From Propionibacteriaceae bacterium P6A17 (GTDB lineage: Bacteria; Actinomycetota; Actinomycetes; Propionibacteriales; Propionibacteriaceae), in the NCBI GenBank assembly GCA_000619965.1, contig JHVD01000001.1:1-64000 (forward strand): a stretch of DNA of 64,000 nucleotides, given 5' to 3'. The notes beneath the pieces were generated by a model. That model searched no databases. It was not told the origin of the DNA and saw only the letters and a list, made by a program, of their open reading frames with translations. Below are positions 23,266 to 32,962 of the stretch, one piece after another (within the stretch, counting starts at the first letter, position 1; each line of letters begins with the position of its first letter). The position numbers and the translations under genes were made by a program.

Positions 23266-23355
23266 TCAGGAACGACAGGTCATCGTCGAGACCCGCAGGA
23301 GGTCGATGTGCAGACGCACGGTCAGCGGCGCGGCGCTGCCGGTGGCGTGGTGCAT
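23266..23355 (-). CDS. Putative cysteine-containing leader peptide, 29 aa
   Basis: The short frame starts at ATG 23355 behind a GAGGAGAG ribosome site and reads a 29-residue peptide ending RLHIDLLRVSTMTCRS. The motif R-L-H-x-D-L-L-R-V and a single Cys close to the stop match the short leader peptides found before sulfur-assimilation genes in actinobacteria. It lies 150 bases upstream of the tsuA-tusA pair on the same strand. A ribosome slowed at the Cys codon would cover the region complementary to the tsuA SD. The mechanism is a hypothesis; the peptide itself fits the family pattern well. Confidence 0.72.
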   Translation of the reverse strand: MHHATGSAAPLTVRLHIDLLRVSTMTCRS

Positions 23356-23443
23356 CGTGCTCTCCTCGGGTGGGTTGTCCGGAACACTAGCGGTCCTACA
23401 GGTCACCGCGGAAGGGGTCCGCGTTCGCCGTCGGTGAACTGGC

Positions 23444-24580
23444 TCATCGCGAGCCCCACTCCCACGCGGGCCGGGCGAGCAACCCCTGGCCTTCGATGGT
23501 GGTCTCGCCCAGATCCTTCACCAGGTGGAGGTGCTCCACCTCGTCGTCGGCGGCCAACAGCGCCGCGAGCTGGGGCGAGTGCGTCACGACGACGATCTGC
23601 GTGCGTCGGGATGCGTCGAGGATGAGCCTGGCGAGCGGCTCGATCAGTTGCTCGTGGAGGCTGCCCTCGGGCTCGTTCAGCGCGAGCAGTGGGGGAGCGT
23701 CGGGGGCGTGCAGCGCGGCCAGCAGCATGAGGTAGCGCAGGGTCCCGTCGGACAACTCAGCCGTCTCCAAGGGGCGCAACATCCCGGGTTGCTCCAGCAG
23801 CAGCCGGAAGACACCGCCCTGCTCCTCGACGTGCACCCTCGACCCCGGCAGGGCGTCATCGAGCAGCGTCTGCAGCGGGGAGCCCCCGTGCTCCTCGATG
23901 GTGCGCCAGGCTGCGGCGAGGTCGGCGCCATCGTCGGCGAGCGACCACGTGCGCGTGCCCACCTGCGGACGGCGGGCGGGCGCGTCGCGGTCGACGCGCA
24001 GGGCGTCGTAGAAGCGCCAAGCGGCGAGCTCCTCGGCGAGGTCGCGCAGCTCCGGCACAGCGCGGCTGCCGAGCAGGCTCGCGTGCGTGGCCAGCGTGCC
24101 CGCGGGGCGCCACTGCCCGTCGCGGACCTCGAGCGTGCCGCGGCGTCGGCGGGCCATCAGAGCCGAGGGGCGCAGCACGGGGCCGAGCCAGACCGCCTCG
24201 CGCTTGATCTCCGGGTCGCGGTTGAAGCACGTGTGGGCGCTCTGCTGGGGGATGCCGAGGTCGATGAGGTAGCCCAGACCCTGCCCTCCGACGCCGATCT
24301 GCAGGCTGATCGGCGCGCTGCGCACCGTCCCCTCCACGCGGCCGGTACGGCGCGCCCCCCGGAGGCTCTCGGGGCCCGCCCACAGCACCGACGACAGCCC
24401 TCCCTCGAGCGCCAGCGACGAGGCGACGCGCCCCTGGCCGCACGCAGCGAGCAGGCGGAGTGCCTTGTGGAGATTGGATTTGCCGGAGCCGTTGCCGCCC
24501 GTGACCACCGTCACGCGCCCAAGGCGGCAGACGACGTCGCGCAGCGAACGGTACCCCTTGACGGCGAGCGTGGTGTACAT
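23444..24580 (-). CDS. Stand-alone AAA ATPase (RecF/SMC-like, AAA_21)
   Basis: The 378-aa protein has an ABC/SMC-type ATPase fold with Walker A GGNGSGKSN near residue 28 and signature ELSDGTLRYL near 275. The Walker B region is PLLALNEPEGSLH with Asn in place of the first acidic residue, as in many AAA_21 proteins, and a TQIVVVTHSPQ switch follows. No nuclease (TOPRIM) domain is attached and no partner gene adjoins it. Such proteins are generally uncharacterised. The ATG at 24580 lies 7 bases after TAGCCT and also has a GAGGG element. It is not obviously part of an operon. Confidence 0.8.
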   Translation of the reverse strand: MYTTLAVKGYRSLRDVVCRLGRVTVVTGGNGSGKSNLHKALRLLAACGQGRVASSLALEGGLSSVLWAGPESLRGARRTGRVEGTVRSAPISLQIGVGGQGLGYLIDLGIPQQSAHTCFNRDPEIKREAVWLGPVLRPSALMARRRRGTLEVRDGQWRPAGTLATHASLLGSRAVPELRDLAEELAAWRFYDALRVDRDAPARRPQVGTRTWSLADDGADLAAAWRTIEEHGGSPLQTLLDDALPGSRVHVEEQGGVFRLLLEQPGMLRPLETAELSDGTLRYLMLLAALHAPDAPPLLALNEPEGSLHEQLIEPLARLILDASRRTQIVVVTHSPQLAALLAADDEVEHLHLVKDLGETTIEGQGLLARPAWEWGSR

Positions 24581-24660
24581 GCCCTCGAGGCTAGCGCCGG
24601 GCACCGACGATTCGCCTCGGGGAAGCGGCGCGGGGGCTGCGCACGCTCCACGCTCGAAGG

Positions 24661-25242
24661 TCAGGACGGCGTCAAGGGGCCCGTCAGGTAGCGCTGGACG
24701 TTGGGCCCGACGAGGTCCGCCACCTGCTCGCGCGTGAGGCTCGCGAGCGGCTCGACCCGGACGACGTGCCGGGCCACGATCAGCCCGGACATCTGGCTCG
24801 CCACCAGGCTGGCGCGGAGGCGACGTTCGTCGTCGGGGCCGTCGATGTGGCTGGCGATTCGCTCGAGCAGCGCCTTCGTGACGAACGTCCGCAGCAGCTC
24901 CGGGTTGCCCGCGAAGGCCCGGCGCACCATCGCGAGCATCGCGCGCCCTGCCGGGCTCACCCAGACGGATTCCGCCTTCAACACCAGCTCGCGCCCCCAG
25001 CGGTCGACGGGGTCCACGCCCAGCCGCTGCTCGAGCTGCACAGGCTGGAGGTGCTCGTCGAGCACGGCGGCGAAGAGCCCCTCCTTGGAGCCGAAGTAGT
25101 GGTTGATGAGGGCCGGGTCCACGTGCGCATTGCGCGCAATGGAGCGCAGTGACACCTGCTCGAATGACTTCTCGCTGAACAGCGTCGCGGCAGTGTGGAG
25201 GATGCGCTGTCTCGTGCGGGCTCCCTTGGACGTCTCGCTCAC
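24661..25242 (-). CDS. TetR-family transcriptional regulator
   Basis: The 193-aa protein has an N-terminal TetR HTH (TRQRILHTAATLFSEKSFEQVSL, then ARNAHVDPALINHYFGSKEGLF) and a helical ligand-binding C-terminus. The GTG at 25242 overlaps the permease stop (GTGA), so it is the third gene of the ABC-2 exporter operon and likely represses it. A candidate operator is the ATTCA/TGAAT palindrome at the operon start. The inducing ligand is unknown. Confidence 0.88.
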   Translation of the reverse strand: MSETSKGARTRQRILHTAATLFSEKSFEQVSLRSIARNAHVDPALINHYFGSKEGLFAAVLDEHLQPVQLEQRLGVDPVDRWGRELVLKAESVWVSPAGRAMLAMVRRAFAGNPELLRTFVTKALLERIASHIDGPDDERRLRASLVASQMSGLIVARHVVRVEPLASLTREQVADLVGPNVQRYLTGPLTPS

Positions 25243-26024
25243 CGGGTCCGCCTCCGCATCGACCTCGAGGCGAGGAACAGGGCCGCGACGACGGCCGCCG
25301 CGAGCCCGGCCAGGCGCAGCCAGGAGCCGTCGTCGAGGGAGTCGTTGGTGAGCAGGTCCCGCACGACGTCCACGGCCCACGTCATGGGCAGCCAGTTGGC
25401 GACCACCTCGAGGGCGCGGGGCATGTCGTCGGGGCGCACGAGCAGGCCGCACAGGAAGATCTGCGGTCCGATGAACAGCGGCATGAACTGCACCGCTTGG
25501 AATTCTGTGCGTGCGAACGCGCTGGCCAGCAGGCCGAACGCCACCCCGAACAGCGCATCGAGCAGCGCCACCGCGAGCAGCAGCGGCCACGGGCCGGTGA
25601 TGTCGACGCCCATGGGGCCGAGGATCAGCGTGGCGAGGATCGACGCCTGCGCGATGGCCAGGACGCCGAAGACGAGCCCGTAGGACGCGACGAGGTTCCA
25701 TCGGCTGAGCGGGGTGGTGAGGATGCGCTCGAGCGTCCCCGAGGTGCGTTCGCGCAACATGGCGACGCTCGTCACGATGAACATCAGCATCATGGGCAGC
25801 ACGGCGAGCATGATCGGCCCGACGCTGTCGAAGACCTTCGGCTGTCCGGGCAGCGTGGGCGCGTCGACGAAGACGTAGTAGAGCAGCGTGAGCAGCAGCG
25901 CCGGCACCACGAGGATCAGTCCGATGGTGCGCGGGTCTCCCCGCAGTTGCGCGAGGATCCGGCGCACCGTCGTGAGCGGATACCTGCGCCGGGGGAGGGC
26001 CATGTGGCGGGCGGCGGCGGTCAT
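25239..26024 (-). CDS. ABC-2 type exporter permease
   Basis: The 261-aa protein has six predicted membrane spans and the ABC-2 family segment RERTSGTLERILTTPLSRWNLV near residue 92, followed by long hydrophobic helices. It is translationally coupled on both sides (ATGA overlaps). With the ATPase encoded immediately upstream it forms a DrrAB-like exporter for a drug or lipid; the substrate cannot be told from sequence. Confidence 0.88.
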   Translation of the reverse strand: MTAAARHMALPRRRYPLTTVRRILAQLRGDPRTIGLILVVPALLLTLLYYVFVDAPTLPGQPKVFDSVGPIMLAVLPMMLMFIVTSVAMLRERTSGTLERILTTPLSRWNLVASYGLVFGVLAIAQASILATLILGPMGVDITGPWPLLLAVALLDALFGVAFGLLASAFARTEFQAVQFMPLFIGPQIFLCGLLVRPDDMPRALEVVANWLPMTWAVDVVRDLLTNDSLDDGSWLRLAGLAAAVVAALFLASRSMRRRTR

Positions 26025-26761
26025 CGCTCCTCCTCGGGGGTGCTGCGGATCAGGGCAAGGAAGGCTTCCTCCGGGGTGTCGGTCCCCGTGCGGGCTTGGA
26101 CATCGGCGACGGGGGCCTGCGCCAGGAATCGGCCGTCGCGCATGAACAGCACCTCGTCGCAGCGCGCAGCCTCGTCCATGACGTGGCTCGAGATCACCAG
26201 CGTCGTGCCCTCGGCGGCCAGCGATCGGAAGGTCTCCCAGAGGCCCTCGCGCGTCAGCGGGTCCAGGCCGACGGTGGGCTCGTCGAGGATGAGCACGTCG
26301 GGGCTGCCCACCAGCGCACAGGCCAGCGACGCCCGGCTTGCCTGACCGCCGGAGAGGCGGTCGACCCGGCGGTGCGCGTGGTCCTGCAGCTCGACGCGTT
26401 CCAGCGCCGCGTCGACGGCGTCGCGACCGCGGCCGACGAGTTGGGCGAAGTGGGTGACGTTCGCGCGCACCGTCGCGTCCGCGTAGATGCTGAGCGTCTG
26501 GCTCGTGTAGGCCATGGCCCAGCGCAGGTCCTTGTGGCCGGCGGGAAGTCCGAGGACGTGCACCGAGCCGGAGGAGATGTGTTGAGCGCCGACGATCGTG
26601 CGCATCAAGGTGGTCTTGCCGCAGCCGGAAGGCCCCAGCAGCCCGGTGATCGATCCCGGCGCCAGCGTGCAGGACAGTCCGTGCAGTACCTCGAGGCGTC
26701 CGCGATGCACGACGAGGTCCCGCACCTCGACCGCGGGTTCGCCGCCCGTTGAATTCATCAT
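26021..26761 (-). CDS. ABC exporter ATPase (DrrA-like)
   Basis: The 246-aa protein has Walker A LLGPSGCGKTTLM near residue 43, a Q-loop YTSQTLS, the signature LSGGQASRASLA near 140 and Walker B VLILDEPTVGLDP near 160. It is the first gene of the exporter-TetR operon. The first ATG (26761) is six bases after TAGATT (26768-26773, minus) without an SD, consistent with a leaderless transcript. A second ATG follows directly. Confidence 0.9.
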   Translation of the reverse strand: MMNSTGGEPAVEVRDLVVHRGRLEVLHGLSCTLAPGSITGLLGPSGCGKTTLMRTIVGAQHISSGSVHVLGLPAGHKDLRWAMAYTSQTLSIYADATVRANVTHFAQLVGRGRDAVDAALERVELQDHAHRRVDRLSGGQASRASLACALVGSPDVLILDEPTVGLDPLTREGLWETFRSLAAEGTTLVISSHVMDEAARCDEVLFMRDGRFLAQAPVADVQARTGTDTPEEAFLALIRSTPEEER

Positions 26762-26773
26762 GTGTTGAATCTA
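26747..26773. promoter_or_regulatory. Promoter and candidate TetR operator of the exporter operon
   Basis: The minus strand carries TAGATT (26768-26773) six bases before the ATG. The surrounding sequence reads ATTCA-ACACATGA-TGAAT (5-bp arms), and ATTCAAC occurs twice, 16 bases apart. Symmetric elements over a promoter beside a TetR gene suggest autoregulation. Low-level evidence only. Confidence 0.35.
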
Positions 26774-26815
26774 CACCCTGAGCCGATTGATCCCCTCATC
26801 GGGGCCTGCACCGCG

Positions 26816-28576
26816 TCACTCGTCGGCGGCGAGCAGCCACGCCTCCTCGAGCTCGTCGCGACGGGCGGTCGCCGCCTGCAGCTCGCGGTCGAGCTCGGCG
26901 AGGCGCGCGTAGTCCGTCGCGGCCTCCGCCATCCGCTCGTGCAGGGCGGCGATGTCGGCCTCGATCCGCTCGAGCTGCCCCTCCAGCCTCGACAGCTCCT
27001 TCTTGCGCGCACGCGATTGCGCCGCCGACGACCTCGCTCGCTCCGCCGGGCGGGCCGGGGCGACGACCTCCTCGACGCGGGCTCGCCTGCGGGCGAGGTA
27101 CTCGTCGACGCCATCGGGCAGCAGGCCGCAGGTGCCGTCGCCGAGCAGCGCGTACGTCACGTCGGTGACGCGTTCGAGGAAGTAGCGGTCGTGGCTCACC
27201 ACGATGAGCGTGCCCGGCCACGTGTCCAGGTAGTCCTCGACGACGGTGAGCGTGTCAATGTCGAGGTCGTTGGTGGGCTCATCGAGGATCAGCACATTGG
27301 GCTCGGTGAGCAGGAGCCGGAGGAACTGCAGCCGACGGCGCTCGCCGCCCGAGAGGTCGCCAATACGGGAAACGAGCTTGTCGCCGGTGAAACCGAAGTC
27401 CTCGAGCAGGTTCGACGCACTTGCCTCGCGCCCAGTGGCGAGCTTCGTCTCCTCCTTGAGGCGCTTCACCGAGTCGAGCACGCGGTCGGCGTCGTCCAAC
27501 TCGGCCACGGCCTGCGACAGATACGCCAGACGGATCGTCTGCCCGCGCTTGATCTTGCCTGCGCTGGCCCTGCGACGGCCGGCCAACAGGTCCAGCAAGG
27601 TGGTCTTGCCTGCGCCGTTGACCCCGACGAGACCGATACGCTCGCCCGGCCCGATGGACCAGGTCAGCGAACGCAGGAGCTGGCGTCCGTCCACCGCGTA
27701 GCCGACGTTGATGAGGTCGAACACGTCCTTGCCGAGGCGTGCCGTCGCGAACTGCTCCAACTGCAGACGGTCCCGCGGCGGGGGTTCGTTCTTGATGAGT
27801 TCGTTGGCCGCCTCGATGCGAAACTTCGGCTTCGACGTCCGCGCGGGCGCCCCGCGCCGCAGCCACGCGAGCTCCTTGCGGGCAAGGTTGCGACGGCGGG
27901 CCTCGTTGGCGGCGGCCTGGCGTTGTCGCTCGACGCGCGCCAGGACATAGGCCGCGTAGCCACCGTCGTAGGCGTCGACGACGCCGTCGTGCACCTCCCA
28001 GATGCGGTTGCACACCGCGTCCAGGAACCAGCGGTCGTGGCTGACGACGAGCATCGCCAGCCCGGCCCGGGTGCGGGCCGCGAGGTGGTCGGCGAGGAAG
28101 GCGATGGCCTCGACGTCGAGATGGTTGGTCGGTTCGTCGAGCACGAGCAGGTCGTGGGGGCCGAGCAGCACGGTCACGAGCGCGACGCGGCGCCGCTCGC
28201 CCCCGGACAGCGTGCCCAGACGTCGGTCGAGGTCGATGTCGGGCAGGAGCGCGCCGACGACGGCCCTGTGCTCGGCGTGGCGGGCGAAGACGTGGTCCGG
28301 TTCGCCGCCGAGGGCGACGTCGCGGATGGTCTGCTCGTCGGTGCCGACGTGGGCCTGCCGCAGCACGCCGATGGAGGCCGAGTTGGAGACGGTGACCCGG
28401 CCCTCGTCGGGGAGCAGATCCCTCGTCAGGATGCGCAGCAGGGTGGTCTTGCCGTCGCCATTGCGGCCGACGACGCCGACGACCTCGCCCGGGCCGAGCC
28501 CCAAGGAGACGTCGTCGAGCAGCGTGCGGGTGCCGAACCCGTGCGTGACGTGCTCGGCGTTGACGATGTTGGCCAC
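26816..28576 (-). CDS. ABC-F family ATPase (Uup/EttA-like)
   Basis: The 586-aa soluble protein has two ABC domains joined by a linker. Domain 1: GRNGDGKTTLL near residue 37, LSGGERRRVAL, LLVLDEPTNHLD. Domain 2: GVNGAGKTTLLD near 320, LSGGERRRLQF, VLILDEPTNDLD. A charged coiled-coil C-terminus (about 510-586) resembles the Uup DNA/RNA-binding tail. No membrane segment is present. ABC-F proteins act on ribosomes, relieving stalls or antibiotic inhibition; which applies is not evident. The upstream DUF4191 gene ends two bases before this start. Confidence 0.92.
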   Translation of the reverse strand: MANIVNAEHVTHGFGTRTLLDDVSLGLGPGEVVGVVGRNGDGKTTLLRILTRDLLPDEGRVTVSNSASIGVLRQAHVGTDEQTIRDVALGGEPDHVFARHAEHRAVVGALLPDIDLDRRLGTLSGGERRRVALVTVLLGPHDLLVLDEPTNHLDVEAIAFLADHLAARTRAGLAMLVVSHDRWFLDAVCNRIWEVHDGVVDAYDGGYAAYVLARVERQRQAAANEARRRNLARKELAWLRRGAPARTSKPKFRIEAANELIKNEPPPRDRLQLEQFATARLGKDVFDLINVGYAVDGRQLLRSLTWSIGPGERIGLVGVNGAGKTTLLDLLAGRRRASAGKIKRGQTIRLAYLSQAVAELDDADRVLDSVKRLKEETKLATGREASASNLLEDFGFTGDKLVSRIGDLSGGERRRLQFLRLLLTEPNVLILDEPTNDLDIDTLTVVEDYLDTWPGTLIVVSHDRYFLERVTDVTYALLGDGTCGLLPDGVDEYLARRRARVEEVVAPARPAERARSSAAQSRARKKELSRLEGQLERIEADIAALHERMAEAATDYARLAELDRELQAATARRDELEEAWLLAADE

Positions 28577-28577
28577 G

Positions 28578-29354
28578 TCAGTGGCCGCGCATCGCCTTGC
28601 GCGCTCCGCGCGTGTTGATCGGCCCCTTGGGGATGGGCGCCTTCGGGCGCATCGCGTCGAGTGAGCGCAGGCGGGCGCGAGCCTCCTCGATCTGCTGCGG
28701 CGTGAGCTGCTTGGGGAGCTTCTTGATGTGGTCGGCGAGCTTGTCGAACGGCACCTGGCCGTTGCCGTTGCCCATCTGGATGACCTGCGCCTGCACGCCG
28801 TAGAGGACCTGATCGTGCTTCTTCTTCTCGCTCGTGAGCAGGGACTTCAGGCGGCCGGGTTCGCCGTCGCCGATCAGGATCAGGCCACCGGGGCCGATGG
28901 TGCGGTGCACCGCGTCGAACTGCCGCGTGACCGCCACGCCCGGAGTGGAGAACCACTTCTTGTTGGGCAGCATCGACAGCGCCACCTCGGCCGATCCCGG
29001 CTGGCCCTCGTAGCGCTTGTACGTGCCCTTCTTCGCCCGGTTGGTGAGCATGAGCGTCCAGCCCATGAAGCCGGTCATGATCGCGAGCAGCGTCCAGAGC
29101 GCGAACGACAGCCACTGGCCCCACGACAGCCAGATCGTGAGCGCCATGATGACGACGAACGGCACGAGGAACGCGGCTGCCAGATACCACGTGAGCTTCG
29201 GGTCCTGCTCCTTGGTGACTCGGTGGACTTCGCGAATCTGGCGGATCGTGCCCCAGTCCTTCGGGTCGTTCGAGTGCTTCTTGGCGAGCTTCCTCGCCTT
29301 CAACTCTTCCTTCTGCTTGGCCTCGAGGGCCTTCGCGCGTTCACTCTTCGCCAT
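28578..29354 (-). CDS. DUF4191 membrane protein
   Basis: The 258-aa protein has a highly basic, Lys-rich N-terminus, two adjacent membrane spans around residues 57-77 and 82-104, and a basic cytoplasmic C-terminal domain containing KKWFSTPGVAVTRQFDAVHRTIG. This matches DUF4191, a family conserved next to lipA in Actinobacteria. Function unknown; the strict neighbourhood suggests a connection to lipoate or envelope metabolism, but only by context. It is 15 bases downstream of lipA. Confidence 0.85.
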   Translation of the reverse strand: MAKSERAKALEAKQKEELKARKLAKKHSNDPKDWGTIRQIREVHRVTKEQDPKLTWYLAAAFLVPFVVIMALTIWLSWGQWLSFALWTLLAIMTGFMGWTLMLTNRAKKGTYKRYEGQPGSAEVALSMLPNKKWFSTPGVAVTRQFDAVHRTIGPGGLILIGDGEPGRLKSLLTSEKKKHDQVLYGVQAQVIQMGNGNGQVPFDKLADHIKKLPKQLTPQQIEEARARLRSLDAMRPKAPIPKGPINTRGARKAMRGH

Positions 29355-29369
29355 GGGTGCTTTCTCGGC

Positions 29370-30302
29370 TCACTTCTTCTTCCGGGCGTCCATCGCGGTG
29401 CGGTACAGGCGACCGGCGCGATAGGAGGAACGGACCAGCGGTCCGGACAGCACACCAGCGTATCCGATCTCCTTCGCCTCCTCCTCGAGCTCCACGAACT
29501 CCTCCGGGGTCACCCACCGGTCGATGGGGTGGAGGGTGGCGTTCGGGCGCAGGTACTGGGTGATCGTGATGAGCTCCGTGCCGGCGTCGTAGAGGTCGTG
29601 GAGCGCCTGCGAGATCTCCTCGCGGGTCTCGCCCATGCCGAGGATGAGGTTGGACTTCGTGACGAGGCCCTGGCTGCGCGACATGCGCAGCACGTCGAGC
29701 GAACGCTCATAACGGAAGCCCGGCCGAATGCGCTTGAAGATGCGCGGCACCGTCTCGACGTTGTGCGCGAACACCTCGGGTGCGGCGTCGAAGACCTGCT
29801 GCAGCAGCTCCGGCCGGCCCGAGAAGTCGGGGGCGAGCATCTCGACGCCGACCCCGGGGTTGACCGCGTGGATCTGCCGGATCGTCTCCGCGTACAGCCA
29901 GGCGCCCTCGTCCTCGAGGTCGTCGCGGCACACGCCGGTGACGGTCGCGTAGCGAAGGCCGAGCTTCTTCACGGAGGCGGCGACGCGCAGTGGCTCGCTG
30001 GGGTCGTAGCCGTCGGGCTTCGCGGAGGTGATCTGGCAGAAGTCGCACCGTCGGGTGCACTGGTCGCCGCCGATGAGGAACGTGGACTCGCGGTCCTCCC
30101 AGCACTCGTAGATGTTGGGACAGCCGGCCTCCTGGCAGACGGTGTGCACGTCGCCCGTGCGCACGATCTGCTGCAGATCGTTGTAGTTGGGGCCCATCTT
30201 CGCCTTGGTGCGGATCCAGGCGGGCTTGCGTTCGATCGGCGTCTCGGCGTTCTTCGCCTCGACGCGGAGGAGCTTGCGGCCTTCGGGATGAACAGCAGTC
30301 AC
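29370..30302 (-). CDS. lipA: Lipoyl synthase
   Basis: The 310-aa radical-SAM enzyme inserts sulfur into octanoylated lipoyl domains. Both cluster motifs are present: auxiliary CX4CX5C (Cys56, Cys61, Cys67) and radical-SAM CX3CX2C (Cys82, Cys86, Cys89); a C-terminal RSSYRAG provides the conserved Ser ligand. The GTG at 30302 lies 14 bases after the lipB stop. Products serve the E2 lipoyl domains such as the protein at 41161-42930. Confidence 0.95.
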   Translation of the reverse strand: MTAVHPEGRKLLRVEAKNAETPIERKPAWIRTKAKMGPNYNDLQQIVRTGDVHTVCQEAGCPNIYECWEDRESTFLIGGDQCTRRCDFCQITSAKPDGYDPSEPLRVAASVKKLGLRYATVTGVCRDDLEDEGAWLYAETIRQIHAVNPGVGVEMLAPDFSGRPELLQQVFDAAPEVFAHNVETVPRIFKRIRPGFRYERSLDVLRMSRSQGLVTKSNLILGMGETREEISQALHDLYDAGTELITITQYLRPNATLHPIDRWVTPEEFVELEEEAKEIGYAGVLSGPLVRSSYRAGRLYRTAMDARKKK

Positions 30303-30315
30303 GGTCTCAACCCTA

Positions 30316-30975
30316 TCAATCGGTGGTTGGGCGCCAGTTGGCGTAGTCGAGCGTCCGGGCAAGGTGCGGACGCAGGTCGTCGGCGACCCCTTGGACGGTC
30401 CAGGGGCCGGGGATCTCCTCGACGATGGAGGTGACGTCGGCGTCGGAGATCCCGCAGGGGATGATGTTGCCGAAGCGTTCGGCGCTGGAGAGGACGTTGA
30501 GCGCGAATCCGTGCATGGTGGTGCGTCGGGACACGCGCACGCCGATCGCGCAGATCTTGCGCTCGAGGCGGTGGGCCGTGGCCGGGAGCCACACGCCGGT
30601 GCGGCCGACGACGCGCCCGGCGTGGATACCGTAGTCGGCGAGCAGCGCGATGACGGCCTCCTCGAGCCTGCGGACGTGGTCGACGACGCCCATGCCGTCG
30701 GCGAGGCGCACGATGGGGTAGCCGACGAGTTGGCCGGGGCCGTGGTAGGTGATGAGCCCGCCGCGGTCGACGTCGACGACGGGGGTGCCGTCGCGGGGGC
30801 GCATCTCGTCGGTGGTGCGGCGTCCGGCCGTGTACACGGGCGAGTGCTCGACGAGGAGCACGTGGCCGGGGCGTCGACCGTCCGCGACCTCCTCGTGGAT
30901 GGCGCGTTGCAGCGCCCACGTCTCGCGGTAGTCCGCGTTGCCTCGGCCCAGACCGACGTCCTCGAAAGTCAGCAC
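30316..30975 (-). CDS. lipB: Lipoate-protein octanoyltransferase
   Basis: The 219-aa transferase moves octanoyl from ACP to lipoyl domains. The [18 protein letters not shown] segment, Lys140 ([10 protein letters not shown]) and the catalytic Cys174 (NIIPCGI) are present. The GTG at 30975 lies six bases after TAGGAT (30982-30987, minus), suggesting a leaderless lipB-lipA-DUF4191 transcript. The Zur-like box at 31022-31036 lies 35-50 bases further upstream and is better placed for the divergent metal transporter. Confidence 0.95.
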   Translation of the reverse strand: MLTFEDVGLGRGNADYRETWALQRAIHEEVADGRRPGHVLLVEHSPVYTAGRRTTDEMRPRDGTPVVDVDRGGLITYHGPGQLVGYPIVRLADGMGVVDHVRRLEEAVIALLADYGIHAGRVVGRTGVWLPATAHRLERKICAIGVRVSRRTTMHGFALNVLSSAERFGNIIPCGISDADVTSIVEEIPGPWTVQGVADDLRPHLARTLDYANWRPTTD

Positions 30976-31021
30976 CGCGCCATCCTACGCGCCCCCGCAA
31001 CTTGCCTCCGCGCCGTGAAAC

Positions 31022-31036
31022 TGATAATGATTTTCA
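31022..31036. promoter_or_regulatory. Zur/Fur-type box
   Basis: TGATAATGATTTTCA is a 7-1-7 inverted repeat with one mismatch and is nearly identical to the actinobacterial Zur consensus (TGAAAATGATTTTCA-like). It lies about 25-40 bases upstream of the surface-anchored-protein gene of a metal ABC transporter. It therefore probably represses that operon when zinc is sufficient. Fur-type iron control cannot be excluded. Confidence 0.72.
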
Positions 31037-31061
31037 CAGACTGCAAACTGGAATGGAAGTG

Positions 31062-32182
31062 ATGATGACCGCACGAAGCACAGCGCAGACCGCGACGCGC
31101 TCGGTGGCGATCACCCTGAACGCCGTGCTGCTCGCGACGCTCGCGCCTTGGCAGGCACGCGCCGACGAATCGCCGCTGATCCTCGAGGTGGGCCACGTGG
31201 ACGCCTTCAACGTGACCGTGGACGGGGGCCGGCTGCGTCTCAACCTCAAGGAGGACGTGACGGGCCACCACGTGCCCCGAGATCCCTCCTCCGTCGAGCT
31301 GCACGTCAAGTCGGCGGCGCTCAAGGACATCCCCGCTGGCATCCCCGGTGCGCCGAAGGCGTACTGGCTGCCGATGGTGCAGGACCAGGGGCTCCTGTGG
31401 CCGGGCTGGGACACCCTGGGCGTCCTCGGCTCTGGCTTTGACGAGTCCGTGGACCTCGTCTTCCGGAAGGTCGAGGGGCCGGGGACCATCGGACTGTTCG
31501 GCCAGGGCACGTTCGGGGGCATCGCCCCGCTCCTCGAAGATGGCCGGCTCGAGCTCGTCGACGGCGCCGTCCGCAGACAGTCCTTCCCCGCGCACACCCA
31601 CGCGCATTGGACCTTCTCCAAGCCGGGCGTCTACTCCATCACCGTGCAGGCCGTCGGGACGAAGGCCGGCCAGCGCCTGACCAGCGAGGAGCAAACCTAC
31701 CGGTTCACCGTCGGCGACGACCACCGCGGCAAGACCTACGCCCCGGAGACGGAGCCGACGGACGAGCCCACCAGCGCTCAACACCCACACGCACGCCAAC
31801 TGGGTCTTCACGAAGCCCGGCACCTGGCTCGTCCGGCTCCAGCTCGACACCCAAGGCGTCGACGGGACGCAGTACTCCGACTCGACGGTGCTGCGCTTCA
31901 GCGTGGGCAACGCGGCCGACCCGCAGGAGGCGTTCGCCGCGCAGTGGGTCGGCGGGGAGGAGCCGAGCCCGTCGGCAACGGACTCCTCTGCGCCCTCGGC
32001 GACCGCGACGACGACCACCCCGGCCGACACGTCGGGCCAGGACGGCGCCGACGACCAGACGGCGGCCGGGGCCTCCCCGTGGATCTGGCTGGCCGGGGCG
32101 GGCGCCGTCGCGGTGCTCGCGGCGGGGGCCGCCGTCGTGCTGCAACGCCGCCAGCGGCGGCTGGAGCGGGAGGTGTTCGACG

Positions 32183-32190
<8 letters not shown>
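31062..32190 (+). pseudogene. Surface-anchored metal-ABC-associated protein, frameshifted
   Basis: From ATG 31062 the frame encodes a signal peptide (cleavage near ARADE) and one full actinobacterial surface-anchored repeat domain, from ILEVGHVDAFNVTVDG through AHTHAHWTFSKPGVYSITVQA to about residue 235. Near 31775 the homologous reading shifts by +1. The other frame continues with a second, N-terminally truncated domain (NTHTHANWVFTKPGTWLVRL), a Ser/Thr/Asp linker, one membrane span (WIWLAGAGAVAVLAAGAAVVL) and a basic tail ending at 32190. The original frame instead runs on through unrelated residues and would lose the anchor. Either a deletion with frameshift or an assembly error; His-rich HTH motifs suggest metal binding. 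Confidence 0.7.
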
Positions 32191-32955
<765 letters not shown>

Positions 32956-32962
<7 letters not shown>

